Source of the DNA: Clostridia bacterium
GTDB taxonomy: Bacteria > Bacillota > Clostridia > Oscillospirales > Acutalibacteraceae
Assembly: GCA_017407645.1 (NCBI GenBank)
Contig: JAFQWE010000026.1
Location: 1-64,000 of the forward strand
Length of the DNA: 64,000 nucleotides
Direction: 5' to 3'
Positions 34,360 through 42,715 of this stretch are shown here, piece after piece; within the stretch, counting starts at the first letter, position 1; each line of letters opens with the position of its first letter. Below the pieces are notes generated by a model. The model made no database searches, was not told the origin of the DNA, and saw nothing but the letters and a program-made list of their open reading frames with translations. Position numbers and translations under genes: made by a program.

Positions 34360-35667
34360 ATGAAAAGCAAAAAATCCCCTCGTTTTTGGACCGCCCTTGT
34401 AATTTTCAGTCTTGTGGGACAGATTGCCTGGGTTGTTGAAAATATGTATTTCAACGTATTTATCTATAAAATGTTTAACGCCGATGAAAACGCCATTTCG
34501 GCTATGGTTTCCGCATCTGCTATTGCGGCAACTCTGACCACTGTGCTTATGGGTGCGCTGTCGGATAAAATCGGCAAGCGCAAGCTTTTCATTTGCGGCG
34601 GATATATTCTGTGGGGCTTATCAATCGGTGCATTTGCACTGCTTAGGGCAGATGTTATAACTACCCTTTTCCCTGCCGTTACTTCGGCGGCGGCAGTGGG
34701 TATAAGCCTTGTTATCATACTTGACTGCGTGATGACCTTTTTCGGCTCTACTGCCAACGATGCCTGCTTTAACGCTTGGCTGACCGACTCCACCGAGGAG
34801 GGTGGCAGAGGCGCCGCAGAGGGAATCAACGCTATGATGCCGTTGGTGGCTATTTTGGCGGTCTTTGGCGGATTTATGGCATTTGACCTTGATAAAGCAG
34901 AAAGCTGGACTGCCATCTTCCTTATAATCGGTATTGCCGTAACCCTTATCGGTCTGCTTGGCATATTCCTTATTAAAGATGCACCCCACGTCAGCAAAAG
35001 TGAGGGCGGTATGTTTGCCAACATTCTGTACGGCTTTAAACCCTCGGTTATAAAGGCTAATCCTATGCTTTATTTTGCCCTTGTGGGATTTGCTCTGTTT
35101 GGCATTTCTATTCAGATTTTTATGCCATATCTTATTATCTATTACGAAAAGAGCTTGCAGATGGCAGACTACGTGCTTATTATGGCACCTGCTATTATAA
35201 TTGCCTCAGTGGTTACCGCTCTTTACGGCAGATTTTATGACAAGGTTGGATTTACTAAATCGGTATTCCCTGCTCTTGCTACCCTCTGCCTTGGCTACCT
35301 GTTTTTATTCTTCTTCAAATCTACTCTGCCCGTATTTATTGGCTCACTGCTTATGATGTGCGGTTATCTGTCGGGGGCGGCAGTCTTTGGCGCAGTTATA
35401 AGGGACTGCACTCCCATTGGCAAAGCAGGTCGTTTTCAGGGGCTTCGCATTGTAGCGCAGGTGTTAATTCCCGGTGTTGTGGGCCCTGCAATCAGCGTGG
35501 CAGTGCTTAAAAATGCTCCCCTTATCACCAATAACGACGGCACTACGTCCTTTGTTCCTAATGAAAGCATATTCCTTGCGGCACTTGTTGCAGCAGTGGT
35601 TTTGGCTCTCTTTTTACTACTTAAAAAATTTGTAAAGCAAAGCAATGCAGAGGTGCAAAATGGCTGA
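34360..35667 (+). CDS. MFS transporter (sugar/glycoside type)
   Basis: A 435-residue protein with about 12 hydrophobic segments and the MFS loop 2-3 motif GALSDKIGKRK (about residue 66). It has the N-terminal WALV..W.VVENMYFNVFIY layout of SLC45/GPH-like sugar carriers. ATG 34360 is preceded by GGAGG at seven bases. It overlaps the GH2 gene by eight bases, so it likely imports the beta-glycoside that GH2 cleaves. Confidence 0.88.
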   Translation: MKSKKSPRFWTALVIFSLVGQIAWVVENMYFNVFIYKMFNADENAISAMVSASAIAATLTTVLMGALSDKIGKRKLFICGGYILWGLSIGAFALLRADVITTLFPAVTSAAAVGISLVIILDCVMTFFGSTANDACFNAWLTDSTEEGGRGAAEGINAMMPLVAILAVFGGFMAFDLDKAESWTAIFLIIGIAVTLIGLLGIFLIKDAPHVSKSEGGMFANILYGFKPSVIKANPMLYFALVGFALFGISIQIFMPYLIIYYEKSLQMADYVLIMAPAIIIASVVTALYGRFYDKVGFTKSVFPALATLCLGYLFLFFFKSTLPVFIGSLLMMCGYLSGAAVFGAVIRDCTPIGKAGRFQGLRIVAQVLIPGVVGPAISVAVLKNAPLITNNDGTTSFVPNESIFLAALVAAVVLALFLLLKKFVKQSNAEVQNG

Positions 35668-37363
35668 TACAAAGCGTCTTTTTACTCCTTGGGGTGAACA
35701 GTACAAAAGTGAAAATTGGCAGGTTTATCCCCGCCCTCAAATGAAGCGCGACTCTTATTATTGCCTTAACGGACAGTGGGATTTTTGCGTAGCAGATGAG
35801 GGTGTAACTCCCCTTTTTAATCAAAAGATAGAGGTGCCCTTTGCCCCCCAGTCAATACTTTCGGGGGTTGAGCAAGCCTTTGATGAAGATAAAATCCTTT
35901 TTTACCGCAAAGAGTTTTCCTTGCCCGATAACTTTAACAAAGGCAGGGTTTTGCTCCATTTCGGCGCCGTTGACCAGATTGCGCGGGTTTATCTTAACGG
36001 CAATTTTATCGGTTCTCACACAGGTGGATACGATGCCTTTTGTTTTGATATTACCCAGCATTTAGCCGATAAAAACGCCCTTATTGTAGAGGTGGTTGAC
36101 CGCCTTTCAAGTTACACTCTGCCCTACGGCAAGCAGTGTAAAAAACGGGGCGGTATGTGGTACACCGAGGTGTCGGGCATCTGGCAGACGGTGTGGATTG
36201 AAAGCGTGCCCCAAAATTATATTAAAGGGCTTAAAATTGACGCCGACGACCGCTCCGTTACCATCACCGCAGAGGGTATAGAGACAGGCGTTGTTATCAT
36301 CGGTGACGTAAGTCTGCCGATTTGCGAGGGCAAGGCTACCTATATCCCCGAAAGCCCTGAATTGTGGAGCCCTGAGCATCCCCACCTTTACAATTTCAAG
36401 GTGCAAAGCGGTGAGGACTGTGTGGAATCTTACTTTGCAATGCGCAAGCTTGAAATCAAAGAGGTTGAGGGCTATCCCCGACTTTGTCTTAACGGCAAGC
36501 CCTATTTCTTTCACGGACTTTTGGACCAAGGCTATTACAGTGACGGCATTTACACCCCTGCAAGTCCCCAAGCCTATGAGTTTGATATTATGAAAATGAA
36601 AGCCCTTGGCTTTAATATGCTGAGAAAACACATTAAGGTGGAGCCTGAGCAATTTTACTATGATTGTGACCGCTTGGGTATGGTGGTCTTTCAGGATATG
36701 GTTAACAACGGCAGGTATTCCTTCTTCCGCGACACCGCTCTGCCCACAATTTTTGGCGGTAAATTAAATCTTAACGACAAAAAGCTTAACAAGGATGCCG
36801 AAACCCGCTCACAGTTTGCAATGGGTATGGTAAAGACGGTAAATCAGCTTTACAACCACCCCTGCATTTGCTACTGGACTATATTTAACGAGGGTTGGGG
36901 TCAATTTTGCGCCGACGAAATGTACGACAGGCTTAAAGAACTTGACCAAAGCCGATTTATTGACTCGGCTTCAGGTTGGTTTGGCGGTGTTAAGTCGGAC
37001 GTTGACAGCCGTCACGTATATTTCCGCAAGTTAAAACTTTCTTGCAAGGACAAGCCTCTTATTTTGTCTGAATTTGGCGGTTACTCATATAAAGATAACG
37101 ACCACGCCTTTAACACCGAGCAGACCTATGGCTACGGCAAATTTGACAGTCGGGAAAAATTTAAAGACGCCTTTGTAGATTTATACGAAAATCAGGTTAT
37201 GCCTCTTGTTAAAAAAGGATTGTCGGCGGCGGTCTATACTCAGGTTTCCGACGTTGAGGACGAGACTAACGGACTGCTTTCCTATGACCGCAAGGTAGAG
37301 AAAATCTTGCCTGAGGAGTTTGAAGGTGTGTCTGCAAAAATTACACAGCAAACTATTGACTAA
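35660..37363 (+). CDS. Glycoside hydrolase family 2 protein (beta-galactosidase/glucuronidase-like)
   Basis: This 567-residue cytoplasmic enzyme has a jelly-roll N-terminus (W-x-F-C-V-A..G at about residue 36; VYLNGNFIGSHTGGYDAF), an immunoglobulin-like middle, and a TIM barrel with the acid/base Glu in FNEGWGQF (about 413) and the nucleophile Glu in LSEFGGYSY (about 472). It is shorter than LacZ (about 1,000 residues). ATG 35660 has AGAGGTG before it. The substrate (beta-galactoside, beta-glucuronide or beta-mannoside) is not resolved. Confidence 0.88.
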   Translation: MADTKRLFTPWGEQYKSENWQVYPRPQMKRDSYYCLNGQWDFCVADEGVTPLFNQKIEVPFAPQSILSGVEQAFDEDKILFYRKEFSLPDNFNKGRVLLHFGAVDQIARVYLNGNFIGSHTGGYDAFCFDITQHLADKNALIVEVVDRLSSYTLPYGKQCKKRGGMWYTEVSGIWQTVWIESVPQNYIKGLKIDADDRSVTITAEGIETGVVIIGDVSLPICEGKATYIPESPELWSPEHPHLYNFKVQSGEDCVESYFAMRKLEIKEVEGYPRLCLNGKPYFFHGLLDQGYYSDGIYTPASPQAYEFDIMKMKALGFNMLRKHIKVEPEQFYYDCDRLGMVVFQDMVNNGRYSFFRDTALPTIFGGKLNLNDKKLNKDAETRSQFAMGMVKTVNQLYNHPCICYWTIFNEGWGQFCADEMYDRLKELDQSRFIDSASGWFGGVKSDVDSRHVYFRKLKLSCKDKPLILSEFGGYSYKDNDHAFNTEQTYGYGKFDSREKFKDAFVDLYENQVMPLVKKGLSAAVYTQVSDVEDETNGLLSYDRKVEKILPEEFEGVSAKITQQTID

Positions 37364-37385
37364 AAAGTGTGAAATATTGTATAAT
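37356..37385 (+). promoter_or_regulatory. SigA-type promoter of the FprA-rubredoxin unit
   Basis: TTGACT, 18 bases and TATAAT; the -35 box overlaps the GH2 stop codon. Confidence 0.7.
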
Positions 37386-37428
37386 TCCAAGTGCAAGCAG
37401 TTAAAAATAATATGAAAAGAGGGTGCTT

Positions 37429-39216
37429 ATGGCTAACTTTAAAATAACTGACGATATTATTTACGTTGGCGTTAACGACCACGATATTGATTTATTTGAA
37501 GGACAGTATGACGTGCCTAACGGTATGGCATACAACTCTTACGTTATAAAGGACGAAAAAATTGCCGTTATGGATTCGGTGGATGGCAGATTCACTCACC
37601 AATGGCTTGACAACATCAGTGAAGCCCTTGGCGGTAAGGAGCCTGATTATCTTATCGTTCAACATATGGAGCCTGACCATTCTGCCAACATTTCTGCCTT
37701 CGTAAAGGCATATCCCAATGCAAAAATTGTCGGCAACAGCAAAACCTTCACTATGATTAGCCAGTTTTTCGGCGACGCATTTGAGGACAAGCAGGTGGTT
37801 GTTACCGATGCCGACACTTTAAGTCTTGGCAAGCATATATTGTGCTTTGTTTTTGCACCGATGGTTCACTGGCCTGAGGTTATGGTTACCTACGACACCT
37901 GCGACAAGGTGCTCTTTTCTGCCGACGGATTTGGCAAATTCGGTGCCCTTGATGTGGATGAGGATTGGGCTTGCGAGGCTCGCCGTTACTATTTCGGTAT
38001 TGTTGGCAAATACGGAGTTCAAGTGCAGGCTCTGCTTAAAAAGGCAAAGGCTCTGCCTATTGACGTTATATGCCCCTTGCACGGCCCTGTGATTAATGAA
38101 AATCTTGGCTACTACATTGACCTTTACGATACTTGGTCATCCTACGGAGTGGAAAGTGACGGCATTATGATTGCCTACACCTCTGTTTACGGCAACACCA
38201 AAAAGGCGGTTTTATCCCTTGCCGATAAGCTGCGTCAAAAGGGCTGCCCCAAGGTCGTTGTTAGCGACCTTGCCCGCTCCGATATGGCAGAAAACGTGGA
38301 GGATGCTTTCCGCTACGGCAAAATCATATTTGCCACAACTACTTACGACGGCGGCATTTTCCCCTTTATGAACGACTTCTTGCACCGCCTTATTGAGCGC
38401 AATTTCCAAAATAAAAAGGTTGCCTTTATCGAAAACGGCACCTGGGCTCCTATGGCGGCTAAAAAGATGAAGGGTATGCTTGAGGGCTGTAAAAATCTTG
38501 ATTTTGCCCAAACTACCGTTTCTATCAAATCTGCCCTTAACAGTGAAAATCACAAGCAAATCGACGCTCTTGCCGACGAGCTTTGCGCCGAATATGCCGC
38601 TAACGCCAAAAACAACGATCCCACCGCTCTGTTTAACATCGGCTACGGCTTGTACGTGGTTACCACCAATGACGGCAAAAAGGATAACGGCCTTATTCTT
38701 AACACTGTAACACAGGTTAGCGATAGTCCAAACCGCGTTGCCGTATGCATAAACAAGCAAAATTATTCCTATAATATAGCTTGCAAGACAGGTAAAATGA
38801 ATATTAACTGTCTGACTGTTGAGGCTCCCTTTGCCATTTTTGAGCGTTTTGGTTTCCAAAGCGGCAGAAATGCATATAAGCTTGACGGAATCACCGTTAG
38901 CCGCTCATCAAACGGTTTAGCGGTGCTTACCGAAAATATTAACTCTTATATGTCCCTTGAGGTTTTGGAGCAGGTTGATTTAGGCTCTCACGGTATGTTT
39001 ATTTGCAACGTTACCGAGTCTGAGGTTGTGTCTAAAAAAGAGACTATGACCTACAGCTACTATCACGCTAACGTTAAGCCTAAGCCACAGACTGAGGGCA
39101 AAAAAGGTTGGGTATGCAAAATTTGCGGCTACGTGCACGAGGGTGAAAATCTTCCCGAAGATTTCGTCTGCCCCGTATGTAAACACGGTGCCAAGGATTT
39201 TGAGCCGATAAAGTAA
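37429..39216 (+). CDS. FprA-type diiron flavoprotein fused to flavin reductase and rubredoxin domains
   Basis: This 595-residue multidomain protein most likely reduces O2 (or NO) to protect an anaerobe. It has an N-terminal metallo-beta-lactamase diiron domain with HMEPDHSAN (about residue 83), then a flavodoxin domain with YTSVYGNTKKA (about 255), a flavin-reductase-like domain (about 415-535) and a C-terminal rubredoxin (WVCKICGYVHEG and FVCPVCKHG, about 550-590). The fusion gives a self-contained electron chain from NAD(P)H. The start is ATG 37429, with AGAGGG upstream. Confidence 0.92.
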   Translation: MANFKITDDIIYVGVNDHDIDLFEGQYDVPNGMAYNSYVIKDEKIAVMDSVDGRFTHQWLDNISEALGGKEPDYLIVQHMEPDHSANISAFVKAYPNAKIVGNSKTFTMISQFFGDAFEDKQVVVTDADTLSLGKHILCFVFAPMVHWPEVMVTYDTCDKVLFSADGFGKFGALDVDEDWACEARRYYFGIVGKYGVQVQALLKKAKALPIDVICPLHGPVINENLGYYIDLYDTWSSYGVESDGIMIAYTSVYGNTKKAVLSLADKLRQKGCPKVVVSDLARSDMAENVEDAFRYGKIIFATTTYDGGIFPFMNDFLHRLIERNFQNKKVAFIENGTWAPMAAKKMKGMLEGCKNLDFAQTTVSIKSALNSENHKQIDALADELCAEYAANAKNNDPTALFNIGYGLYVVTTNDGKKDNGLILNTVTQVSDSPNRVAVCINKQNYSYNIACKTGKMNINCLTVEAPFAIFERFGFQSGRNAYKLDGITVSRSSNGLAVLTENINSYMSLEVLEQVDLGSHGMFICNVTESEVVSKKETMTYSYYHANVKPKPQTEGKKGWVCKICGYVHEGENLPEDFVCPVCKHGAKDFEPIK

Positions 39217-39234
39217 TTTGAAAGGAGAATTGCT

Positions 39235-39393
39235 ATGAAATACACCTGTGACGTTTGCGGATGGGAGTATGACGAGAGCGTAGGTCTTCCCGAGCAGGGC
39301 ATCCCTGCAGGCACCAAATTTGAGGACCTGCCTGAAGATTTCGTTTGTCCCCTTTGCGGTGTTGGCAAAGATATGTTTAGCAAAGCTGAATAA
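39235..39393 (+). CDS. Rubredoxin
   Basis: This 52-residue one-iron electron carrier has the CDVCG and CPLCG pairs and the [18 protein letters not shown] phrase typical of rubredoxins. AAAGGAG lies eight bases before the ATG, and it follows the FprA fusion gene by 18 bases. It probably supplies electrons to FprA or to a peroxide-reducing enzyme. A terminator follows directly. Confidence 0.95.
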   Translation: MKYTCDVCGWEYDESVGLPEQGIPAGTKFEDLPEDFVCPLCGVGKDMFSKAE

Positions 39394-39400
39394 ATAGGTT

Positions 39401-39433
39401 AACGGCATCTCAAAGGAGGTGCCGTTTTGTTTT
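39401..39433 (+). terminator. Rho-independent terminator after rubredoxin
   Basis: AACGGCA/TGCCGTT stem extended by TCT/AGG, followed by TTTTGTTTT. Confidence 0.85.
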
Positions 39434-39436
39434 ACA

Positions 39437-40045
39437 ATCCCTCCACCAACGCTTCGCGTCGGTCCCCGTCCTGACGGGACCCCGTACCCTCTGTCACTTC
39501 GTGACATCTCCCTACACTGTAGGGAGTCACCCTTTAGGGCAAGGGAGGCAATAGACACGATTTTAGTACAGTTTGTAGGGGATGGCGCTTGCCGACATCC
39601 CGTAAAACAACCCTACTCTGTCGAGGACGCTTTGGCGGAACGGATAAATCCGTTTCCTACATACGCGATTGAGTGCAGATCGTTTATTCGCGGTTCGTAG
39701 GGGAGGGGTTTCCCCTCCCGCAAAAAATCGCGACCAAACTAACGGGAGGGCACAGAGGCCCTCCCCTACAAGCACGATTTCGGTGCAATCGTAGGAGACG
39801 GCACTCACGACACACCTAAAAATAGCCCTCCTCTGACGAGGGTGCGGGTGTCCGGTGGACACCTCTGCAAAGCAGAAGCACCGACCGAGGCGGTAGCCGA
39901 GACGGTGGCGCGCCGCAAGGCGTGACGGAAAGATAGATAACATACTCATTTTAGTTTTTCTCTCCCTCAGTCATTTTTGGCAAAATGACAGCTCCCTCAT
40001 CAGAGGGAGCCAAGACGGCAGATAATATCTGCCCCTACAAGTATA
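39437..40045. repeat. Dense non-coding island of hairpin repeats
   Basis: About 600 bases without a gene. Contents include hairpin chains in the 39437-39548 part (CCCGTCCTGACGGG, TGTCACTTCGTGACA, CTCCCTACACTGTAGGGAG, CCCTTTAGGGC). Two GTAGGGG elements (39574-39603 and 39697-39769) follow; the latter has perfect GTAGGGGAGGG/CCCTCCCCTAC ends. Also present are AACGGATAAATCCGTT and, at 39960-40042, GGCAAAATGACAG-type and GCAGATAATATCTGC hairpins ending CCCCTACAA. Confidence 0.8.
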
Positions 40046-40135
40046 GTCGTCATATTGCATCACCTCACAAATGACACCCGCACCTTTTAATAAAATTGCC
40101 CAATTTTGCCCTTTCTTTTTTGTGCTAAAAAATGG

Positions 40136-40164
40136 TTGTTATATGTGGTGAAAAGTTATATAAT
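40136..40164 (+). promoter_or_regulatory. SigA-type promoter of the deacetylase gene
   Basis: TTGTTA, 17 bases and TATAAT, 32 bases before the ATG. Confidence 0.7.
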
Positions 40165-40196
40165 ATTGTTATTATAAAAATTAGGGAGTTGCAAAT

Positions 40197-41726
40197 ATGA
40201 AAAAACTTTTTAGTCTGATTTTATCAATCCTTTTGATTGCACTGTGCGTGGCTCCTGCCTATGCGGCAGACGGCAATCCCACCGAGTACAGCGGTGCATT
40301 TAACGATACCGATTGGGTTTACACCAACCGATTAAATGCCGACGGCGGTCTTGTTTGCGGCGTTGACGAAAACGGCAAGCTTAAAACTTCCGATTCTGCC
40401 AAGTACACCGTTACTTCGGCGGCAGATTACGATTTGGGCGACTCTTTCCGTTTGGATTTTGACTACCGCGTTGTCAACAATTACAACTGCAACGCCGACC
40501 AATATCTGCAGGTTTCTGTGGGCGATTTGCAAATCAGAATCAACAACTCACTAAAACCCGACGAGCCGGCAGACAGTGACTGGATCAAAAACAAGCGTCC
40601 CTACGGCACTACCGTTTCTCTTTATTGGAACGGCAATTTGATTAAATCAGGCCCCACTTTCCATTGGGCGCCAAAGGTTACCGTCGGTTACGGCATCAGG
40701 GTTGAAAAGGGCAACGTTACCGTTACCCGCTCAGTCGGTCAGCACGAAAAGGCAGTGCTTCGTGTAACAAGCAAAGAACTGCTTGCCGCAGGCGGAAGCA
40801 AATATTTTGACGGTGTTAAGTTGGCTGTTTATTCTGCTGAAAGATACAAAACCATCTACCTTTCAAATCTTGCCGTAACACAAAACATCGGCACCGATGA
40901 TTTTGAGAATTTTGAAGATTTTATGCGCGAGGTTAAGCACGGCGACGTTGACGAAGACCTTGTAGTATCTGCAAGCGATTTGTCACAAATGACCCTTAAC
41001 GTGTTGGGACTCAGTGAGTTTGAAAATTTAACCAAGCTTATTGCCGATACCGACCGCGACGGCAGAGTATCCAGTGCCGATTTGCTTCAGGTTAAGCAAA
41101 ACATTCTTGGCCTTTCCGAGCCCAATCAAATCAAGGCGGTTGCCATCACCTTTGACGACGGCCCAAGCACCGACAACACAGTTGCTATGCTCGATATGTT
41201 TAAGGAGTACGGCGGTCGTGCTACCTTCTTTATGATAGGCAACCGAATTGGCGAAGAAGACCACGACATTATGCGCCGTATGGTTGCAGAAGGTCACGAG
41301 GTTGCCAACCACTCCTATTCTCACAACACTTCTTTTGCAAACTTGACCGTTGAAGAAATTGTTGAGGATTTTAATACCACACAGCAACTTATTTATGATA
41401 TTACCGGCGTTACTCCCACCCTTTTCAGAGGTCCCGGACTCAGCTACGACGACAACGTTGTTAACAATATCTCTGCCGACATCATCAACGGCACCTCTGC
41501 AGGACTTGGCACCGTAGAAAGCCGTATTGCCGTAGTTAAAGATAATCTTGCACCCGGTAAACTTTACCTTTTCCACGATTTTACCAACAACGTAAACACT
41601 ATCACCGCTATGGAAGAGGTTTTGCCTTGGCTTATTGAACAAGGTTATGCTTTTGTTACTGCAAGCGAGCTTATCAGACTTTACGACTACACAATGACTC
41701 TTGATAATTCTCTTGGCACTTGGTAA
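40197..41726 (+). CDS. Secreted polysaccharide deacetylase (CE4) with internal dockerin-like domain
   Basis: This 509-residue protein has a cleavable signal peptide (cut near AYAA-DG, about residue 24). Domains in order: a beta-rich domain of about 200 residues (possibly carbohydrate-binding), a dockerin type I-like pair of calcium repeats (about 249-306: GDVDEDLVVSASD and ADTDRDGRVSSADLLQVKQNIL), and a CE4 NodB domain with TFDDGPS (metal Asp 320/321), HSYSH, RGPG and LFHD motifs. It would remove N- or O-acetyl groups from peptidoglycan, chitin or xylan. The dockerin implies anchoring on a scaffoldin. Terminal or N-terminal dockerins are more usual than an internal one. Confidence 0.88.
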   Translation: MKKLFSLILSILLIALCVAPAYAADGNPTEYSGAFNDTDWVYTNRLNADGGLVCGVDENGKLKTSDSAKYTVTSAADYDLGDSFRLDFDYRVVNNYNCNADQYLQVSVGDLQIRINNSLKPDEPADSDWIKNKRPYGTTVSLYWNGNLIKSGPTFHWAPKVTVGYGIRVEKGNVTVTRSVGQHEKAVLRVTSKELLAAGGSKYFDGVKLAVYSAERYKTIYLSNLAVTQNIGTDDFENFEDFMREVKHGDVDEDLVVSASDLSQMTLNVLGLSEFENLTKLIADTDRDGRVSSADLLQVKQNILGLSEPNQIKAVAITFDDGPSTDNTVAMLDMFKEYGGRATFFMIGNRIGEEDHDIMRRMVAEGHEVANHSYSHNTSFANLTVEEIVEDFNTTQQLIYDITGVTPTLFRGPGLSYDDNVVNNISADIINGTSAGLGTVESRIAVVKDNLAPGKLYLFHDFTNNVNTITAMEEVLPWLIEQGYAFVTASELIRLYDYTMTLDNSLGTW

Positions 41727-41754
41727 AACACAACAATCTTAAAGGACTGATTTT

Positions 41755-42333
41755 ATGAGTGATACTTGGGAACTGCTAAAAGATGAATGTATGAATTGCT
41801 CCGCCTGTCCCCTTGCGCCTACTCGCACAAACGTGGTTTTCGGCGTGGGTGACCCTAAGTCCAGCGTTCTTTTCGTAGGCGAAGGTCCCGGCGAAAAGGA
41901 GGATTTGGCAGGCGAGCCATTTGTTGGCCCTGCAGGTCAATTGCTCGACCGATATCTTGAGGCGGTGGGGCTTGAGCGTAGCAAGGTGTATATTGCCAAT
42001 ATGGTCAAGTGCCGTCCCCCTGCAAACCGCGACCCTGCCGACAGTGAGATTGACTGCTGCATTGACTTTTTAAGGCGGCAGACCCGTCTTATCTCTCCAA
42101 AAATCATTGTTTGCCTTGGCAGAATTTCTGCCTGTCGTATGATTGACAAGGATTTTAAGGTCACACGTCAGCATGGCGAGTGGTTTAAAAAGGGTAATTT
42201 CTGGATGATGGGTACCTATCATCCCGCGGCTCTGCTCCGCAATCCCAATCAGAAGCCCGATGCTCTGCTTGACTTTATCGCCCTTCGCGAGAAAATGCGG
42301 GAGCTTGGTGTCTGGACGGGAGAAATTGACTAA
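41755..42333 (+). CDS. Uracil-DNA glycosylase, family 4 (Fe-S)
   Basis: This 192-residue DNA repair enzyme removes uracil from DNA. Cys residues at the N-terminus ([10 protein letters not shown]) and later (CRPP..CC) fit the 4Fe-4S cluster of family 4. Motif A is [17 protein letters not shown] and motif B is [25 protein letters not shown] precedes the ATG. It lies between the deacetylase gene and tRNA-Ser with no functional link apparent. Confidence 0.93.
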   Translation: MSDTWELLKDECMNCSACPLAPTRTNVVFGVGDPKSSVLFVGEGPGEKEDLAGEPFVGPAGQLLDRYLEAVGLERSKVYIANMVKCRPPANRDPADSEIDCCIDFLRRQTRLISPKIIVCLGRISACRMIDKDFKVTRQHGEWFKKGNFWMMGTYHPAALLRNPNQKPDALLDFIALREKMRELGVWTGEID

Positions 42334-42340
42334 TCAAAAG

Positions 42341-42369
42341 TTGACATCTGCCTGCGATTGTGGTACAAT
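42341..42369 (+). promoter_or_regulatory. Promoter of tRNA-Ser
   Basis: Perfect TTGACA, 17 bases and TACAAT, 33 bases before the tRNA. Confidence 0.8.
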
Positions 42370-42401
42370 ACCACCTGTGCCATTTCGCAGGCATTTTATA
42401 T

Positions 42402-42495
42402 GGAGATGTACCCAAGTGGTTGAAGGGTCCGCACTCGAAATGCGGTAGGTCGGGAGTTCCTCGGCGCAAGAGTTCAAATCTCTTCATCTCCGCCA
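42402..42495 (+). tRNA. tRNA-Ser (anticodon CGA)
   Basis: A class II tRNA of 94 bases with long variable arm: acceptor GGAGATG/CATCTCC, anticodon arm CCGCA-CTCGAAA-TGCGG with anticodon CGA, T-arm AGAGTTCAAATCTCT, discriminator G and encoded CCA. Confidence 0.96.
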
Positions 42496-42496
42496 A

Positions 42497-42527
42497 AAAT
42501 CGACAGGTTTCGACCTGTCGATTTTTT
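42497..42527 (+). terminator. Terminator of tRNA-Ser
   Basis: An 11-base stem AATCGACAGGT/ACCTGTCGATT with a TTCG loop followed by a T-run, starting at the tRNA end. Confidence 0.9.
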
Positions 42528-42528
42528 A

Positions 42529-42650
42529 TCCATTGCGAAAGCAATGGTATATCATCAGTCCGTCAGGACTGCATGTCATCACACCTTTAGGTGTGTATCG
42601 AACCTGTTTTCGCAATGATGATATACACGGATTCGCCGTGATTCGTGCAA
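42529..42650. repeat. Chain-of-hairpins repeat
   Basis: Hairpins CCATTGCGAAAGCAATGG, AGTCCGTCAGGACT, ACACCTTTAGGTGT and CACGGATTCGCCGTG joined by ATATCATC/TGTCATC/GTATCGA-like links. Same design as 18391-18480. No gene in 42496-42677. Confidence 0.75.
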
Positions 42651-42677
42651 AATTTCAAACCCATACGCAAAACCGCC

Positions 42678-42715
42678 AAAAAACACCTTGAAGAAATTTC
42701 TTCAAGGTGTTTTTT
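42678..42715. terminator. Strong bidirectional terminator
   Basis: A near-perfect 16-base stem AAAACACCTTGAAGAA with its complement and T-runs on both strands, at the end of the HAD-metallophosphatase gene. Confidence 0.9.

Noticed and set aside
38212..38859. 215-codon minus-strand frame opposite the FprA fusion gene
   Set aside because: Antisense shadow within a gene with clear domains.
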